DNA of 64,000 nt from Psychrobacillus sp. FSL K6-2836 (GCF_038003085.1 NZ_JBBOOM010000002.1:58502-122501), one strand, 5' to 3'. Numbered from the stretch's first letter, positions 34,980 to 43,526 are shown. The notes: a model not told the origin generated them from the letters alone. A program made the numbers and translations.

Positions 34980-35297
34980 ATGGTTTTGAATATAGTGTTT
35001 ATCATTATGTTGATGTTTTCTATACTGGTTTCTACGATAACTTCTACTTGTTTTTTGAAAATGAAGAACAAGAAATGGCATGCAAGGTTAGTTGCATTGG
35101 GTGTAAATACACTTATTATGTCAATGGCAACAATGCTACTTTATAAGTTAAACGTTCAAACATTTCATAAACAGACAGAAGGATTATTTGGTAGTTTAGG
35201 TATAGGAGTATTGATGTTTTTCATTCCAATACTTACACTCATTAATTTCTATACACTCGAATTTATAAGAAATAGAAGTATGAATATATCTAATTAA
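34980..35297 (+). CDS. three-helix membrane protein, unknown
   Basis: 105 residues. Helices near 4-25, 38-56 and 72-95. The good purine run AAGGAGGG is 17 bases upstream of the ATG, somewhat far, so a start a few codons later is possible. No family recognised. Confidence 0.5.
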   Translation: MVLNIVFIIMLMFSILVSTITSTCFLKMKNKKWHARLVALGVNTLIMSMATMLLYKLNVQTFHKQTEGLFGSLGIGVLMFFIPILTLINFYTLEFIRNRSMNISN

Positions 35298-35304
35298 TCT
35301 CTAC

Positions 35305-35390
35305 TTATTTCACTGACGGTGCTTTACTTCAAGTACGGGTAAATCTTCTTTTTCTGATTGATCTACAGCAGTGGGTTTGTTGAAAAAGAA
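35305..35390 (+). repeat. CTAAC element, H1a + H2, worn
   Basis: TTATTTCACTGACGGTGC, H1a with changes, TGATTGATCTACAGCAGTGGG, GTTTGTTGAAAAAG. Confidence 0.75.
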
Positions 35391-35392
35391 AT

Positions 35393-35635
35393 GAGGCTGG
35401 GACAGAACCCAAAAACAGCATTTTTCTCTGTGAGAAAAATGCTGTTTTTTTTGCTGTGCACAAAATTGATTTTCATTCCAGGGACGCTTTCCACGGGCGT
35501 GGCCTGAGCCTGTAGTCTCAGGCGTCACGCTATTCCCGTAGGAGTCGCCCCTCCATATCATCAATTTTATTAAATATCCATTATTTAGTAAAGGTTTCTC
35601 CTTATCCAATAAAATTTCTACTTCTGACCCAGCCT
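35393..35635 (+). repeat. MITE-like repeat, copy 1
   Basis: About 243 bp with inverted ends GAGGCTGGG and CCCAGCCTT. Inside are an AACAGCATTTTTCTC/GAGAAAAATGCTGTT hairpin and a GC-rich stem (GCCTGAGCC, GGCTCAGGC). A reverse-oriented copy is at 41945-42188. Similar repeats are familiar from other Bacillaceae; no transposase is encoded. Confidence 0.85.
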
Positions 35636-35704
35636 TATTTTTTATGGTAATTAGATGATGTACGGTGTCCAATATATTTTCGTAAAAGGCATAAAGCAAT
35701 AATA

Positions 35705-37087
35705 TTAGCCTCCCCAAGCCTCTTTTAAAAGCTCCACTCCTTCTTGAATTTCATCAAAGGTAAGATTACTGAATCCAAGTTTAATAATTGCTTCCGCAGA
35801 ATGATTTTCTATGAAATAGATGGAGGTAGGATACACTTTAACTCCATAAATGGAAGCACGCTCGATTAACCATTCTTCTGAACGATTTAGATGTACTTTA
35901 ACTAAAACGTACAAACCTGACTGCTCCCCAATAATGGAAATATGTTGTTTGAATTGTTTCTTTAATTCTGAAACTATACAGTGCATTTTTCGCTTATAAA
36001 CGAGACGCATCCGTTTAATATGACGGTTCCATTCTCCCTCTTCCATAAATTTAGCCATTGTAAGCTGGCTAAGAAGGGAAGTAGTACTCTCAAAATTCTG
36101 GAAATGCTTTATATAAACGTCTAAAAGAAATTGTGGCAGCACCATATAACTTAGTCGGATTCCTGGAAGAAAGGACTTTGAGAAATTGCCTAGGTAAATC
36201 ACTCTATTTAAATCGATAGAAGCAAGTGCCGGAAATGGTTGTTGTGTATAGCGAAATTCACTATCATAATCGTCTTCAATAATATATCCTTTTCTCTTGG
36301 TAGCCCATTGAATGAGCTTTTGCCTTTGTTGAATGGACATGCTTATACCTATTGGGCTTTGATGGGAAGGTGTCACATAAATTAAGCGTGACATCATATT
36401 TTCTAATTGTGAAAAATTAGCACCTGTTTCATCAACTGGTAAAGTTTCAAGTGTAAAACGTTGGAATAGAAACGCCTCTTTTGCTCCATCATACCCTGGG
36501 TCCTCCAAGATTACGCTTGGGAAATCTTCCTTTAGGATTTGTCCAAGATTAACTAACATTTGCTGTGTACTGCTCCCAATGATAATTGCATTTGGATCTG
36601 TCTTTACCCCGCGAGATTGGAGTAAATAGAGAGCAATTTGTTTACGCAAACACATTTCTCCAAAAGGATCACCGTATAGAAAACTCTCCTGTAAGGTTAG
36701 TACTGAATTAGTAAATCTTCTCCAAGCTTTTAGAGGGAAGTTTGTTTGATCTACAGCCCCAGCTTTAAAATCAACGAAAAATGTTGTCACAGTCTCAGTT
36801 TGCTTACTAGGAATAGTAATAACTTCCTCTTGAAATAAATGAGGCTCTAGTTCATTAACAAAGTATCCTTTTCTTCCTTCCCCCCTAATATAGCCTTCTG
36901 CCACAAGCTGATCATAAGCCATTAATGTCGTATTGCGACTGACATGCAGGGAATCAGCGAGTTGACGTATGGAAGGTAATTGTTCGTTTTCCGGTAGGTC
37001 CCTATGCTCAATTAATAATTTAAATCGCTCATATATTTGTTTGTATTTAGAAGAGTGATCGTCTAAAGCAAAAATGATATTTTTCAT
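35705..37087 (-). CDS. MocR/PdxR-type regulator (GntR HTH + aminotransferase domain)
   Basis: 460 residues. The winged helix is QLPSIRQLADSLHVSRNTTLMAYDQLVAEGYI near residues 35-66; the fold type I aminotransferase part carries DYDSEFRY and the PLP lysine region YLGNFSKSFLPGIRLSY near 300. GAGGTGATTATA fixes the start. It is divergent from a degraded lysE gene and paiB-like gene and probably controls them, with PLP or an amino compound as signal. Confidence 0.9.
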   Translation of the reverse strand: MKNIIFALDDHSSKYKQIYERFKLLIEHRDLPENEQLPSIRQLADSLHVSRNTTLMAYDQLVAEGYIRGEGRKGYFVNELEPHLFQEEVITIPSKQTETVTTFFVDFKAGAVDQTNFPLKAWRRFTNSVLTLQESFLYGDPFGEMCLRKQIALYLLQSRGVKTDPNAIIIGSSTQQMLVNLGQILKEDFPSVILEDPGYDGAKEAFLFQRFTLETLPVDETGANFSQLENMMSRLIYVTPSHQSPIGISMSIQQRQKLIQWATKRKGYIIEDDYDSEFRYTQQPFPALASIDLNRVIYLGNFSKSFLPGIRLSYMVLPQFLLDVYIKHFQNFESTTSLLSQLTMAKFMEEGEWNRHIKRMRLVYKRKMHCIVSELKKQFKQHISIIGEQSGLYVLVKVHLNRSEEWLIERASIYGVKVYPTSIYFIENHSAEAIIKLGFSNLTFDEIQEGVELLKEAWGG

Positions 37088-37216
37088 TATAATCACCTCT
37101 GACATGTCTACTTTATTTAAATTGTACCTTTTTATATGTCAACTATTATATTACTATGTTGAATAAGCGATATCCATAAGCTTTAAAAATAATCAGAAAA
37201 GTATAAGGAGGATCCG

Positions 37217-37414
37217 GAGCTTAATATTGCTGAGTTGAGTACATTTATTCTGGTTGTCTTCGGCTTGTTTTTGATACCAGGTCCTGTTGTTGGGGCAAAA
37301 AGTTTAAGTTCTGATCTATATCAGTCTAGGCTTGCAAGTACTACTCCTAGGTCTAATATAATTTTTCAGAAGATTATAAGAACTCTTCCTAAAGGATTCA
37401 GTAAATTATTTTAA
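37217..37414 (+). pseudogene. internally deleted LysE-type exporter
   Basis: One open frame joins the typical first helix of LysE/RhtB proteins (FILVVFGLFLIPGPVVG) to a piece of the last helix (FQKIIRTLPKGF). The middle 130 or so residues are replaced by a few unrelated codons. Position and orientation fit a former target of the divergent MocR regulator. Confidence 0.6.
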
Positions 37415-37434
37415 TACAAAAGGAGCACGCCATT

Positions 37435-38058
37435 ATGTATATTCCAAAATATTTTAAAGTCACAAATATCTATGAAATTACAGAATTTATTGAGGAGAAC
37501 TCATTTGCTACAATAGTTACAACTAAAAAAGGGAAACCCATTGCTTCTCACCTTCCATTAAGGCTTCATAAACATGGAGAGGATTATTATATAACTGGAC
37601 ATATGGCATATGGGAATCCTCAATGGAGAACATTTGAAACATGTGACGATGTACTAATCATATTTCAGGGACCACATGGTTATATTTCTTCTTCTTGGTA
37701 CGAGCATGAAAATGTACCCACATGGAATTACCAAGCAGTACATGTATATGGCCAAGCAAGTATATTAGGTGAAGTAGAGTTGAAACAAGATCTTTCAGAG
37801 CTACTTGAGAAGTATGAAAAGCAACGTGAAAACGCAGTATTATGGGATAAGTTATCCCCTCAGCTATTAGAAAGTGAACTGAAAGGGATTGCTGGCTTTA
37901 AAATAACAGTGCAAGAAGTACAAGCGGCTTATAAATTAAGCCAGAATCGAAATGAAAAGGATTATCATAACATTGTTGAAAAATTACAAGAAGAAGAAAA
38001 TCTAAATTCCCATCAATTGTCAGAATCGATGAAAAAGATAAAAAATAAAGAGGGTTGA
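37435..38058 (+). CDS. paiB-like: FMN-binding, PaiB-like negative regulator
   Basis: 207 residues. MYIPKYFKVTNIYEITEFI, TTKKGKPIASHLPL, HMAYGNPQW and WYEHENVPTWNYQAVHVYG are the standard blocks of the PaiB/FMN_bind_2 family, which folds as a split barrel. B. subtilis PaiB affects sporulation and protease genes; the molecular activity is unclear. AAAAGGAGCA precedes the ATG. Confidence 0.9.
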   Translation: MYIPKYFKVTNIYEITEFIEENSFATIVTTKKGKPIASHLPLRLHKHGEDYYITGHMAYGNPQWRTFETCDDVLIIFQGPHGYISSSWYEHENVPTWNYQAVHVYGQASILGEVELKQDLSELLEKYEKQRENAVLWDKLSPQLLESELKGIAGFKITVQEVQAAYKLSQNRNEKDYHNIVEKLQEEENLNSHQLSESMKKIKNKEG

Positions 38059-38080
38059 GAGGTTATTTTGTGAATAGTTT

Positions 38081-38161
38081 CACTTAAACTAGAGACCGCT
38101 TTACTTCGATGAGAAGTAAAGCCTTTTTCTTCTTAAACTTACGATAAGGTAATTGAAGAAG
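38081..38161 (+). repeat. CTAAC element, H1a + worn H2
   Basis: CACTTAAACTAGAGACCGC, stem GCTTTACTTC/GAAGTAAAGC, CTTAAACTTACGATAAGG, TAATTGAAGAAG. Confidence 0.82.
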
Positions 38162-38220
38162 CAGGTATATAAAAATATTTAGAGAAATATGTATGTATCA
38201 TAAATCCGAGGAGTGAGTAT

Positions 38221-38697
38221 ATGTCTGAAGTATCTCAAGAGAATAGGTCTGTAACAGAGCTTCCCGAATTAAAGTTAGTCGGTTTTCGAGTATTATGTCC
38301 AGGTAATCAGTATGCAGTTGAAATACCCAAAGCTTCTTTAAAGTTAAGTGAGCGGATAAATGAAATTAGAAATGTTGTTAATCCATCACAACAAATTGGA
38401 GCATTTGTTGTAGAAAATGAAACGGAAAATGAAGATGGTTATTGGATCAGTGTAGAAGTGACAAAATATGAAAATATTCCTAATGGTATGGTCGCCTTAT
38501 CCGTGCCTTCACAAAGGTATGCTGTTGTGAGACATAAAGGATCAAATAATGAAATCAAGGATGCTTATGAGGAGTTACATAAGTGGATTGAGAAAAGCAA
38601 TTACCAACGAATAACCAATACATGGCATTTAGAAAAGTTTAACACCTGGAATGATACTGAAAATGTGGATGTAGAGCTATTTGATACAATTATGTAA
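38221..38697 (+). CDS. GyrI-like / AraC-type effector-binding domain protein
   Basis: 158 residues. PELKLVGFRVLCPG, GAFVVENETENEDGYWISVEV, IPNGMVALSVPSQRYAVVRHKG and AYEELHKWIEKSNYQ follow the order of the effector-binding fold. No DNA-binding part. A second, distant member is at 7477. CCGAGGAGTGAG precedes the ATG. Confidence 0.82.
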   Translation: MSEVSQENRSVTELPELKLVGFRVLCPGNQYAVEIPKASLKLSERINEIRNVVNPSQQIGAFVVENETENEDGYWISVEVTKYENIPNGMVALSVPSQRYAVVRHKGSNNEIKDAYEELHKWIEKSNYQRITNTWHLEKFNTWNDTENVDVELFDTIM

Positions 38698-38781
38698 AGT
38701 ATGTTAAACGTCAGAGGTGTTGACCCAAATTGGGTAAGATGTCTGCAGATACTAAATTAGGTTTTTTGACGATGAATTGTA

Positions 38782-38979
38782 ATGGTACAAGGAAGACTTG
38801 AAATTAAATATGAGCTGCCTTACTTATCTATCATTTTATTAATTCTATGTATTTTTATGCTAATATATTTATATAAACGGACGTATGAAAGTATCAAGTT
38901 TGAAAAAAGTGTTTTTTTGAGTCTATTTTTTCCGTACTTTCTAGCAGGTCTTGCAACTACGGGTGCTTTACTTCATTAA
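38782..38979 (+). CDS. small two-helix protein ending inside a CTAAC element
   Basis: 65 residues. Helices near 14-30 and 43-62. The last seven residues, TTGALLH, and the stop are encoded by repeat sequence ACGGGTGCTTTACTTCATTAA. The ribosome site is poor. Function unknown; the natural C-terminus may have been replaced by the repeat. Confidence 0.45.
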   Translation: MVQGRLEIKYELPYLSIILLILCIFMLIYLYKRTYESIKFEKSVFLSLFFPYFLAGLATTGALLH

Positions 38980-39027
38980 GGATTATAGTATTTTTTATTA
39001 AACTTAAGAAGCAAATCAGTTGAAATA
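38953..39027 (+). repeat. CTAAC element, worn H1 + H2
   Basis: CAACTACGGGTGC, no right stem arm, TTATTAAACTTAAGAAGC, ATCAGTTGAAATAG. It overlaps the 3' end of the preceding frame. Confidence 0.75.
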
Positions 39028-39047
39028 GTGGTGAGTAATAATATTAA

Positions 39048-39146
39048 ATGTTATTTTTTATGAGGAAAAAGAAATGGTTAGAAGGAGAGAGATTGCCTAC
39101 TAACAATGATGTTGTATTAAATTTTTTAGGAGGCTTTCGTAATTGA
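39048..39146 (+). CDS. possible 32-residue ORF before the methyltransferase
   Basis: MLFFMRKKKWLEGERLPTNN then DVVLNFLGGFRN and stop, 15 bases before the next ATG. It could be a leader peptide or a remnant. Weak support. Confidence 0.25.
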   Translation: MLFFMRKKKWLEGERLPTNNDVVLNFLGGFRN

Positions 39147-39161
39147 GGAGATGAATTAATT

Positions 39162-39893
39162 ATGAAACAAAACAAGTATGATGATGAGAAATTTTTCTCT
39201 GCGTATAAAAAAATGCCACGTTCAATAATAGGACTTGAAAGTGCAGGAGAATGGCACGAATTAAAAAAATTAATACCAGATTTGCGAAATAAGAGTGTAC
39301 TTGATTTGGGATGTGGATTCGGTTGGCATTGCAGGTACGCTCGTGAGCAACAAGCAAGTTCAGTCATTGGGGTAGATATATCGGAAAATATGATTCACAA
39401 AGCTCGTGAAATGACGGATGATTCTTCGATTTCATACATTAAAATGCCAATTGAAGACATCAATTTTTCAGACTCTCAATTTGATTTTGTCCTCAGTTCA
39501 TTGGCTTTTCACTATATTAAGTCGTTTGAAACAATCGGTAAAAAGGTCTATGATTGTCTGAAGCCTGGAGGTTCATTTGTTTTTTCAGTTGAACATCCGA
39601 TTTTCACATCTCGAAACGAACAAGATTGGTATTATGATGATAAAGGTAGTCGTCTGCATTGGGCAGTTGACAATTACCAATCAGAAGGATTGCGTGAAAC
39701 AACATTCCTAACTGAAAATGTTATTAAATATCATCGTACATTTTCAACCTATATAAATGACTTAATTGATGCTGGTTTTATTATAAAGGTTATCAAGGAA
39801 CCTACTCCTTCTGAAAAAATGTTAAATAGTATTCCTGAAATGAAAGATGAACTTCGAAGACCTATGTTCTTAATAATCTCAGCAGAAAAGTAA
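39162..39893 (+). CDS. class I SAM-dependent methyltransferase
   Basis: 243 residues. Motif I SVLDLGCGFGWHCRYA near 45-60, GVDISENMIHKA, the DFVLSSLAFHYI block and LKPGGSFVFSVEHP. TTGAGGAGATG precedes the ATG. The acceptor is unknown. Unlike the two broken methyltransferases at 15745 and 22462, it looks whole. Confidence 0.9.
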   Translation: MKQNKYDDEKFFSAYKKMPRSIIGLESAGEWHELKKLIPDLRNKSVLDLGCGFGWHCRYAREQQASSVIGVDISENMIHKAREMTDDSSISYIKMPIEDINFSDSQFDFVLSSLAFHYIKSFETIGKKVYDCLKPGGSFVFSVEHPIFTSRNEQDWYYDDKGSRLHWAVDNYQSEGLRETTFLTENVIKYHRTFSTYINDLIDAGFIIKVIKEPTPSEKMLNSIPEMKDELRRPMFLIISAEK

Positions 39894-39906
39894 ATGGTGA
39901 TTGTAC

Positions 39907-39990
39907 GTTCCTACAAAAGTAGGGACGTTTTTATTATCAAACTAACGAGTGCTTTAGTAAAATATCGGGGGTGCCCTAAGTACTCTTTTA
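39907..39990 (+). repeat. terminator + CTAAC element, H1 variant
   Basis: ACGTTCCTAC/GTAGGGACGT hairpin with T's, then ATCAAACTAACGAGTGCTTTAG and a GGGGGTGC stem remnant. No H2. Confidence 0.7.
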
Positions 39991-40083
39991 TCTTCACTTC
40001 CCTCCTTTCTATTATATTTAATAATTGATCGTACGGAATCTTGTGAATATGATGTATCGAAGTAAAAAGTAGAGGTGTTTAGA

Positions 40084-41091
40084 GTGAGGTTACTATTTAG
40101 TGTATTAAGAAAAATACTGGAGAAAGAGTCTTTTTCACACAAAACATACAATATTGATGAATCTGAGTTTTGGGATTTTTTGAATATGGCTATAAAGAAA
40201 GAGTATATTTCTGTTTTAAAGGGTCGTATTGAAGATACATACGTTCTTACTGAAAAAGGATTAGAATTCCTGAAGTCTAATCTGCGATTTTATAGGGAGA
40301 TTCCAAATGATTCTAAAGAGTTACCTCAATGGGTCCGGTTCGAAGGGGGAGTTTATACACCAAAAAACAAAAAAACAAAGCCGGAACAGAATAGGTACGA
40401 ACCAGAAACTATAGAATATTTTCATTGGAGTGAAATTCTATATTCAACACTTAACTCCATTAAAAACAAGGGCGGCATAGGGGATCTATTTATTGAACAA
40501 CCTGCATCAGAAAGTGACGTACTGCAGATTGAAAGCATTATTGGGTTTGAACTTCCAGAATCATTTAAAAAGGTAGTGTTAGATTATTCGCGTCAATGTG
40601 ATTTTTATTGGAATACACAAGAAAATTCAACATGTGAATTGGATGATCCTAACATATTTTTATCACAAGGCGAACCATATACGAACAGGAATATATTGAA
40701 TGGGGGTCTATTTGATTTTGGGCTATGGAATCTCGATAAGCTAATAACTTTAAACGCCATAAGGATAGACCATGATTACCTTGATGAAAAGAATAATGAA
40801 TTTCACTTCTGGTCAAATTCATTTATTTTTTCCGGAGATGGGATGGGGAATTACTTTGGAATAGACCGAAAATACAATATAGGGGAAGTTATTTATTTAA
40901 CAAATGATAAAGATTTTCACGGTTGGAGGCTGGGAAAATCATTTGAATCCTTTATGAACAACTGGATTCAAATAGGTTGTGCTGGCAGTTTTATCAACGA
41001 TTATATTGCACTATCATCACGACACATCCCTTATATTAACAATAAGACAACAAATTCTTTTAAAATAAAGAAATGGCTAGAAATTGGTTAG
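40084..41091 (+). CDS. winged-helix + SMI1/KNR4 (SUKH) domain protein
   Basis: 335 residues from a GTG 8 bases after GAGG. Residues 1-70 look like the YjcQ winged helix (LLFSVLRKILEKES, FLNMAIKKEYISVL, LTEKGLEFLK). The C-terminal 200 residues are SUKH-like: ASESDVLQIESIIGFELPESF, then FSGDGMGNYFGID and KDFHGWRLGKSFESFMNNW. SUKH proteins are common immunity proteins for polymorphic toxins; joining one to a winged helix is unusual. No toxin gene is nearby. Confidence 0.7.
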   Translation: MRLLFSVLRKILEKESFSHKTYNIDESEFWDFLNMAIKKEYISVLKGRIEDTYVLTEKGLEFLKSNLRFYREIPNDSKELPQWVRFEGGVYTPKNKKTKPEQNRYEPETIEYFHWSEILYSTLNSIKNKGGIGDLFIEQPASESDVLQIESIIGFELPESFKKVVLDYSRQCDFYWNTQENSTCELDDPNIFLSQGEPYTNRNILNGGLFDFGLWNLDKLITLNAIRIDHDYLDEKNNEFHFWSNSFIFSGDGMGNYFGIDRKYNIGEVIYLTNDKDFHGWRLGKSFESFMNNWIQIGCAGSFINDYIALSSRHIPYINNKTTNSFKIKKWLEIG

Positions 41092-41130
41092 GAGGAGATA
41101 CCAATGGCAATGGCTAAAGAGGAACATTAT

Positions 41131-41160
41131 TCTTTTTCAACTAACGATGTAGGATAGTTG
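41131..41160 (+). repeat. CTAAC element, worn H2
   Basis: TCTTTTTCAACTAACGATGTAGGATAGTTGA. Confidence 0.6.
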
Positions 41161-41214
41161 ACTATGATTAATGGGAAAATTATGAGTATTGAAGTCAAAG
41201 GGAGGCTTAAATTA

Positions 41215-41625
41215 ATGTCAGGTGAAAACTTTTATGAACAGGTACAAAAGAAACCATTATTCTTTATGATTTATAGTATTATAGCAATTTTATTTTTTAC
41301 TGGTATCACATTTACTTTTGTAATCCCTGGGTTACAAGGCTTCAAATGGTACTTCTTATTTGTTGCACTTTTGATCTATTTTTTAGTTGCAAATATATTT
41401 GCAGGGTTATTTAAAGAACGACTATCATTGGTTTTTATAATCTCCTTTATATTTAGTTCTTTAGGAATGGGATGGCGTTTATGGCTTGAATGGGGGGAGT
41501 TTAGTTTAGTCGAACATATGAATCCAGTTGTACTAATTGGCTATCCTTGTATTATTGCATTTGTAATATTATTAATGTTTTATTTCTCTTCTAAATTCAA
41601 GATAAAAAATGGTAATTATCGGTGA
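41215..41625 (+). CDS. four-helix membrane protein, unknown
   Basis: 136 residues; ATG behind AAAGGGAGG, 19 codons into a longer frame. Helices near 15-37, 41-61, 66-84 and 102-122, with a basic end. No family recognised. Confidence 0.55.
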   Translation: MSGENFYEQVQKKPLFFMIYSIIAILFFTGITFTFVIPGLQGFKWYFLFVALLIYFLVANIFAGLFKERLSLVFIISFIFSSLGMGWRLWLEWGEFSLVEHMNPVVLIGYPCIIAFVILLMFYFSSKFKIKNGNYR

Positions 41626-41640
41626 ATAAAAGTTATTTTT

Positions 41641-41737
41641 TCTTATTCAACTAATGGCTGCTTTAGATGAATAACATTAATCAAGAATGGTCTATTTCTT
41701 GTAAGAGAAACAGACTTTTCTTATTAAGTTATGAAGG
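41641..41737 (+). repeat. CTAAC element, d-like terminator
   Basis: TCTTATTCAACTAATGGCTGCTTTAG, a TCTATTTCTT/AAGAGAAACAGA stem, then TTATTAAGTTATGAAGG. Confidence 0.65.
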
Positions 41738-41794
41738 TATTTCTTTCATTTTTCCTCACCGTAACCTAACCTCTACACCTTAAATATGTTTGCG

Positions 41795-41878
41795 TTATTT
41801 CTGTTTCGTTAATGTTTTAGCTGTTTTTGGTGCAAAATTCACCTTTTCAATAGATCCACTAATATAAATTTGGATACG
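41795..41878 (-). pseudogene. gene remnant on minus strand
   Basis: 28 codons, IQIYISGSIEKVNFAPKTAK then TLTKQK and stop. The frame is broken upstream. The rest of the 810-base gap (41626-42437) is repeat, MITE and terminator. Confidence 0.35.
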
Positions 41879-41929
41879 TAACGCTGGTATCAGGTGGCTA
41901 GCCTTTTTTCGTAACTAAAAAATTTTTGT

Positions 41930-42231
41930 TTTCAACTAACCGGTGAGGCTCGGACAGAAGTAGAAATTTTATTGGATATTGAGAAACCTATACTAAATAA
42001 TGGATATTTAATAAAATTGATTGGAATGGAGGGGCGACGCCTACGGGAATAGCGTGACGCCTGAGACTACAGGCTCAGGCCACGCCCGTGGAAAGCGTCC
42101 CTGGAATGGAAATCAATTTTATACACAGTAAAAAAACAGCATTTTTCTCACAGAGAAAAATGCTGTTTTGGGTTTCTGTCCCAGCCTCCTTTTTTCCTAT
42201 AAAACTAAATCAGCAGTTTCGTTCAACAATC
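41930..42231 (+). repeat. CTAAC element interrupted by the MITE
   Basis: GTTTTCAACTAACCGGT at the left, CTTTTTTCCTATAAAACTAAATCAGCAG and TTTCGTTCAACAAT at the right; the MITE sits where the H1 stem should be. Confidence 0.7.
41945..42188 (-). repeat. MITE-like repeat, copy 2 (inverted)
   Basis: Reverse complement of 35393-35635 with GAGGCTCGGACAGAAG at the left and TTCTGTCCCAGCCTC at the right. The AACAGCATTTTTCTC hairpin and the CCTGAGACTACAGGCTCAGG stem are kept. Confidence 0.85.
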
Positions 42232-42255
42232 GGGACATTTAATTGAATAAGCACA

Positions 42256-42292
42256 AAAAGTCGATTTCCTTTCGTAAGGAAATCGACTTTTT
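42256..42292 (+). terminator. strong bidirectional terminator
   Basis: AAAAAGTCGATTTCCTT paired with AAGGAAATCGACTTTTT, four-base loop. Confidence 0.8.
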
Positions 42293-42362
42293 AAATTGAT
42301 TTTTGCCTCGTTATCAAGTTTTTTACTTTAAGTTCCTTTGATTAATTCTTAAAATGTTGTTG

Positions 42363-42422
42363 ACTATTCAGTTGAACTGTATTACGCTATTATTAAGTTG
42401 AACTATATAGTCAAACTGAATA
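42363..42422 (+). promoter_or_regulatory. probable PadR operator/promoter region
   Basis: CTATTCAGTTGAACTG and TAGTCAAACTGAATAG form an inverted repeat about 30 bases apart, just before the padR gene, with a further AGTTGAACTATATAG half site between. This is the expected place for autoregulation by a PadR protein. Confidence 0.6.
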
Positions 42423-42437
42423 GAGGGTGAGGATGAT

Positions 42438-42755
42438 ATGAAACATAAATTATTACCGTTGTCTGAAACCATGCATTACATTTTATTAGCCCTACGTGAA
42501 CCACTCCATGGCTATGCCGTAATGCAGAAGATAGAAAAGATAAGTAACAGTACTGTTATTTTAGCAGCTGGTACATTATACGGTGCGATTGAAAACTTGA
42601 ATAAGCATGGTTGGATTGAACCTGTTGGAGAGTCAGGTCGGAGAAAAGTTTATATGATAACTGCGGAGGGAAGTGCCATTTTGAAAATGGAACAAAAAAG
42701 GTTATTGCATATTTTATCCCTGTACGAAGGAAGTGAATCGAATGAAGAAACTTAA
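42438..42755 (+). CDS. PadR-family transcriptional regulator
   Basis: 105 residues. HYILLALREPLHGYAVMQKI, STVILAAGTLYGAIENLNKHGWIE and GRRKVYMITAEG are the PadR winged-helix blocks. It overlaps the next gene by 14 bases, a usual arrangement of padR with DUF2812 genes. GAGGGTGAGG precedes the ATG. Likely binds the inverted repeat at 42363. Confidence 0.93.
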   Translation: MKHKLLPLSETMHYILLALREPLHGYAVMQKIEKISNSTVILAAGTLYGAIENLNKHGWIEPVGESGRRKVYMITAEGSAILKMEQKRLLHILSLYEGSESNEET

Positions 42756-43311
42756 AATGTTTTTTGATATTGAAAAAGAAGAGCAATGGTTGAACGAGCA
42801 ATTACAAAAGGGCTATCGTTGTACAAATATTAGTGGATTAGGAATATACACTTTCAAAAAAACCGACAAGAGATATGTGATACGACTGGATTATCAGGAT
42901 TATTTATCAAAGAAAAAGTTCAAAGATTATAAAGGGATATATGAAGACTTCGGTTGGATTTATATAACTGGCCCCTGGCTTGGTGGAATTCGATATTGGC
43001 AAAAAGAAGATGATAATCAAAATGAAATCTTCTCGGATCGCCAATCAAAGAATAATTATTATAAAAGATTGATGGGTTATTCATCTGGTTTATGTATAGT
43101 GTTATTGTTTTTTTCTTATATGCTTTACAAGGATTCAGGTTTATATTTAGCTGAAGGTCTATGGAGTATGAAAGGTGCATTATTTTGGAAAGCATTTTTA
43201 TTTGAAACTCCATTTGCCCTTTTGAGGTTGCTACCCGCCCTTATGGTTGTTTTCTTTGGTAGCAGTTTCTATAAAGCTTATCGAAAGTATTCAATGTTAA
43301 AAGAAACATAA
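42742..43311 (+). CDS. DUF2812 membrane protein
   Basis: 189 residues starting at the ATG behind GGAAGTG. KMFFDIEKEEQWLNEQLQKGYRCTNI opens the cytosolic DUF2812 domain (residues 1-110), followed by two helices near 118-135 and 160-180. Co-transcribed with the PadR regulator, which usually represses it. Function of DUF2812 proteins is not established. Confidence 0.85.
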   Translation: MKKLKMFFDIEKEEQWLNEQLQKGYRCTNISGLGIYTFKKTDKRYVIRLDYQDYLSKKKFKDYKGIYEDFGWIYITGPWLGGIRYWQKEDDNQNEIFSDRQSKNNYYKRLMGYSSGLCIVLLFFSYMLYKDSGLYLAEGLWSMKGALFWKAFLFETPFALLRLLPALMVVFFGSSFYKAYRKYSMLKET

Positions 43312-43380
43312 TGCGAGGATGTTAATTATAAACTTTATTTAATTCGAAGAAGTAATCGAGGATTATATATCTACCACAAT

Positions 43381-43484
43381 CGGGCGCTTTAACAGAAAAA
43401 AGAAGCGCCTCTTTTCTTATTCAACTAACTCGTGCTTTAGTTAAACAAGAACATCATGTCGATGGTCAACGTCTAACTAAAAAG
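43381..43484 (+). repeat. two partial CTAAC elements in tandem
   Basis: GGGCGCTTTAACAG with a GCGC/GCGCC stem and T's, TTATTCAACTAACTCGTGCTTTAG, then a d-type ACATCATGTCGATGGTC and GTCTAACTAAAAAG. Confidence 0.7.
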
Positions 43485-43526
43485 ATATTGTTTTTATAGA
43501 TTTTTTTTGAATAGAGGGTGGAAATT

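Noticed and set aside
35310..35717. Minus-strand frame of 135 codons
   Set aside because: It crosses a CTAAC element and the MITE; composition is that of the repeat, not of a protein.
42363..42422. A CTAAC element before padR
   Set aside because: The TTGAACT strings resemble H2 arms, but the inverted repeat TATTCAGTT/AACTGAATA has a different sequence and spacing and sits at a promoter position.
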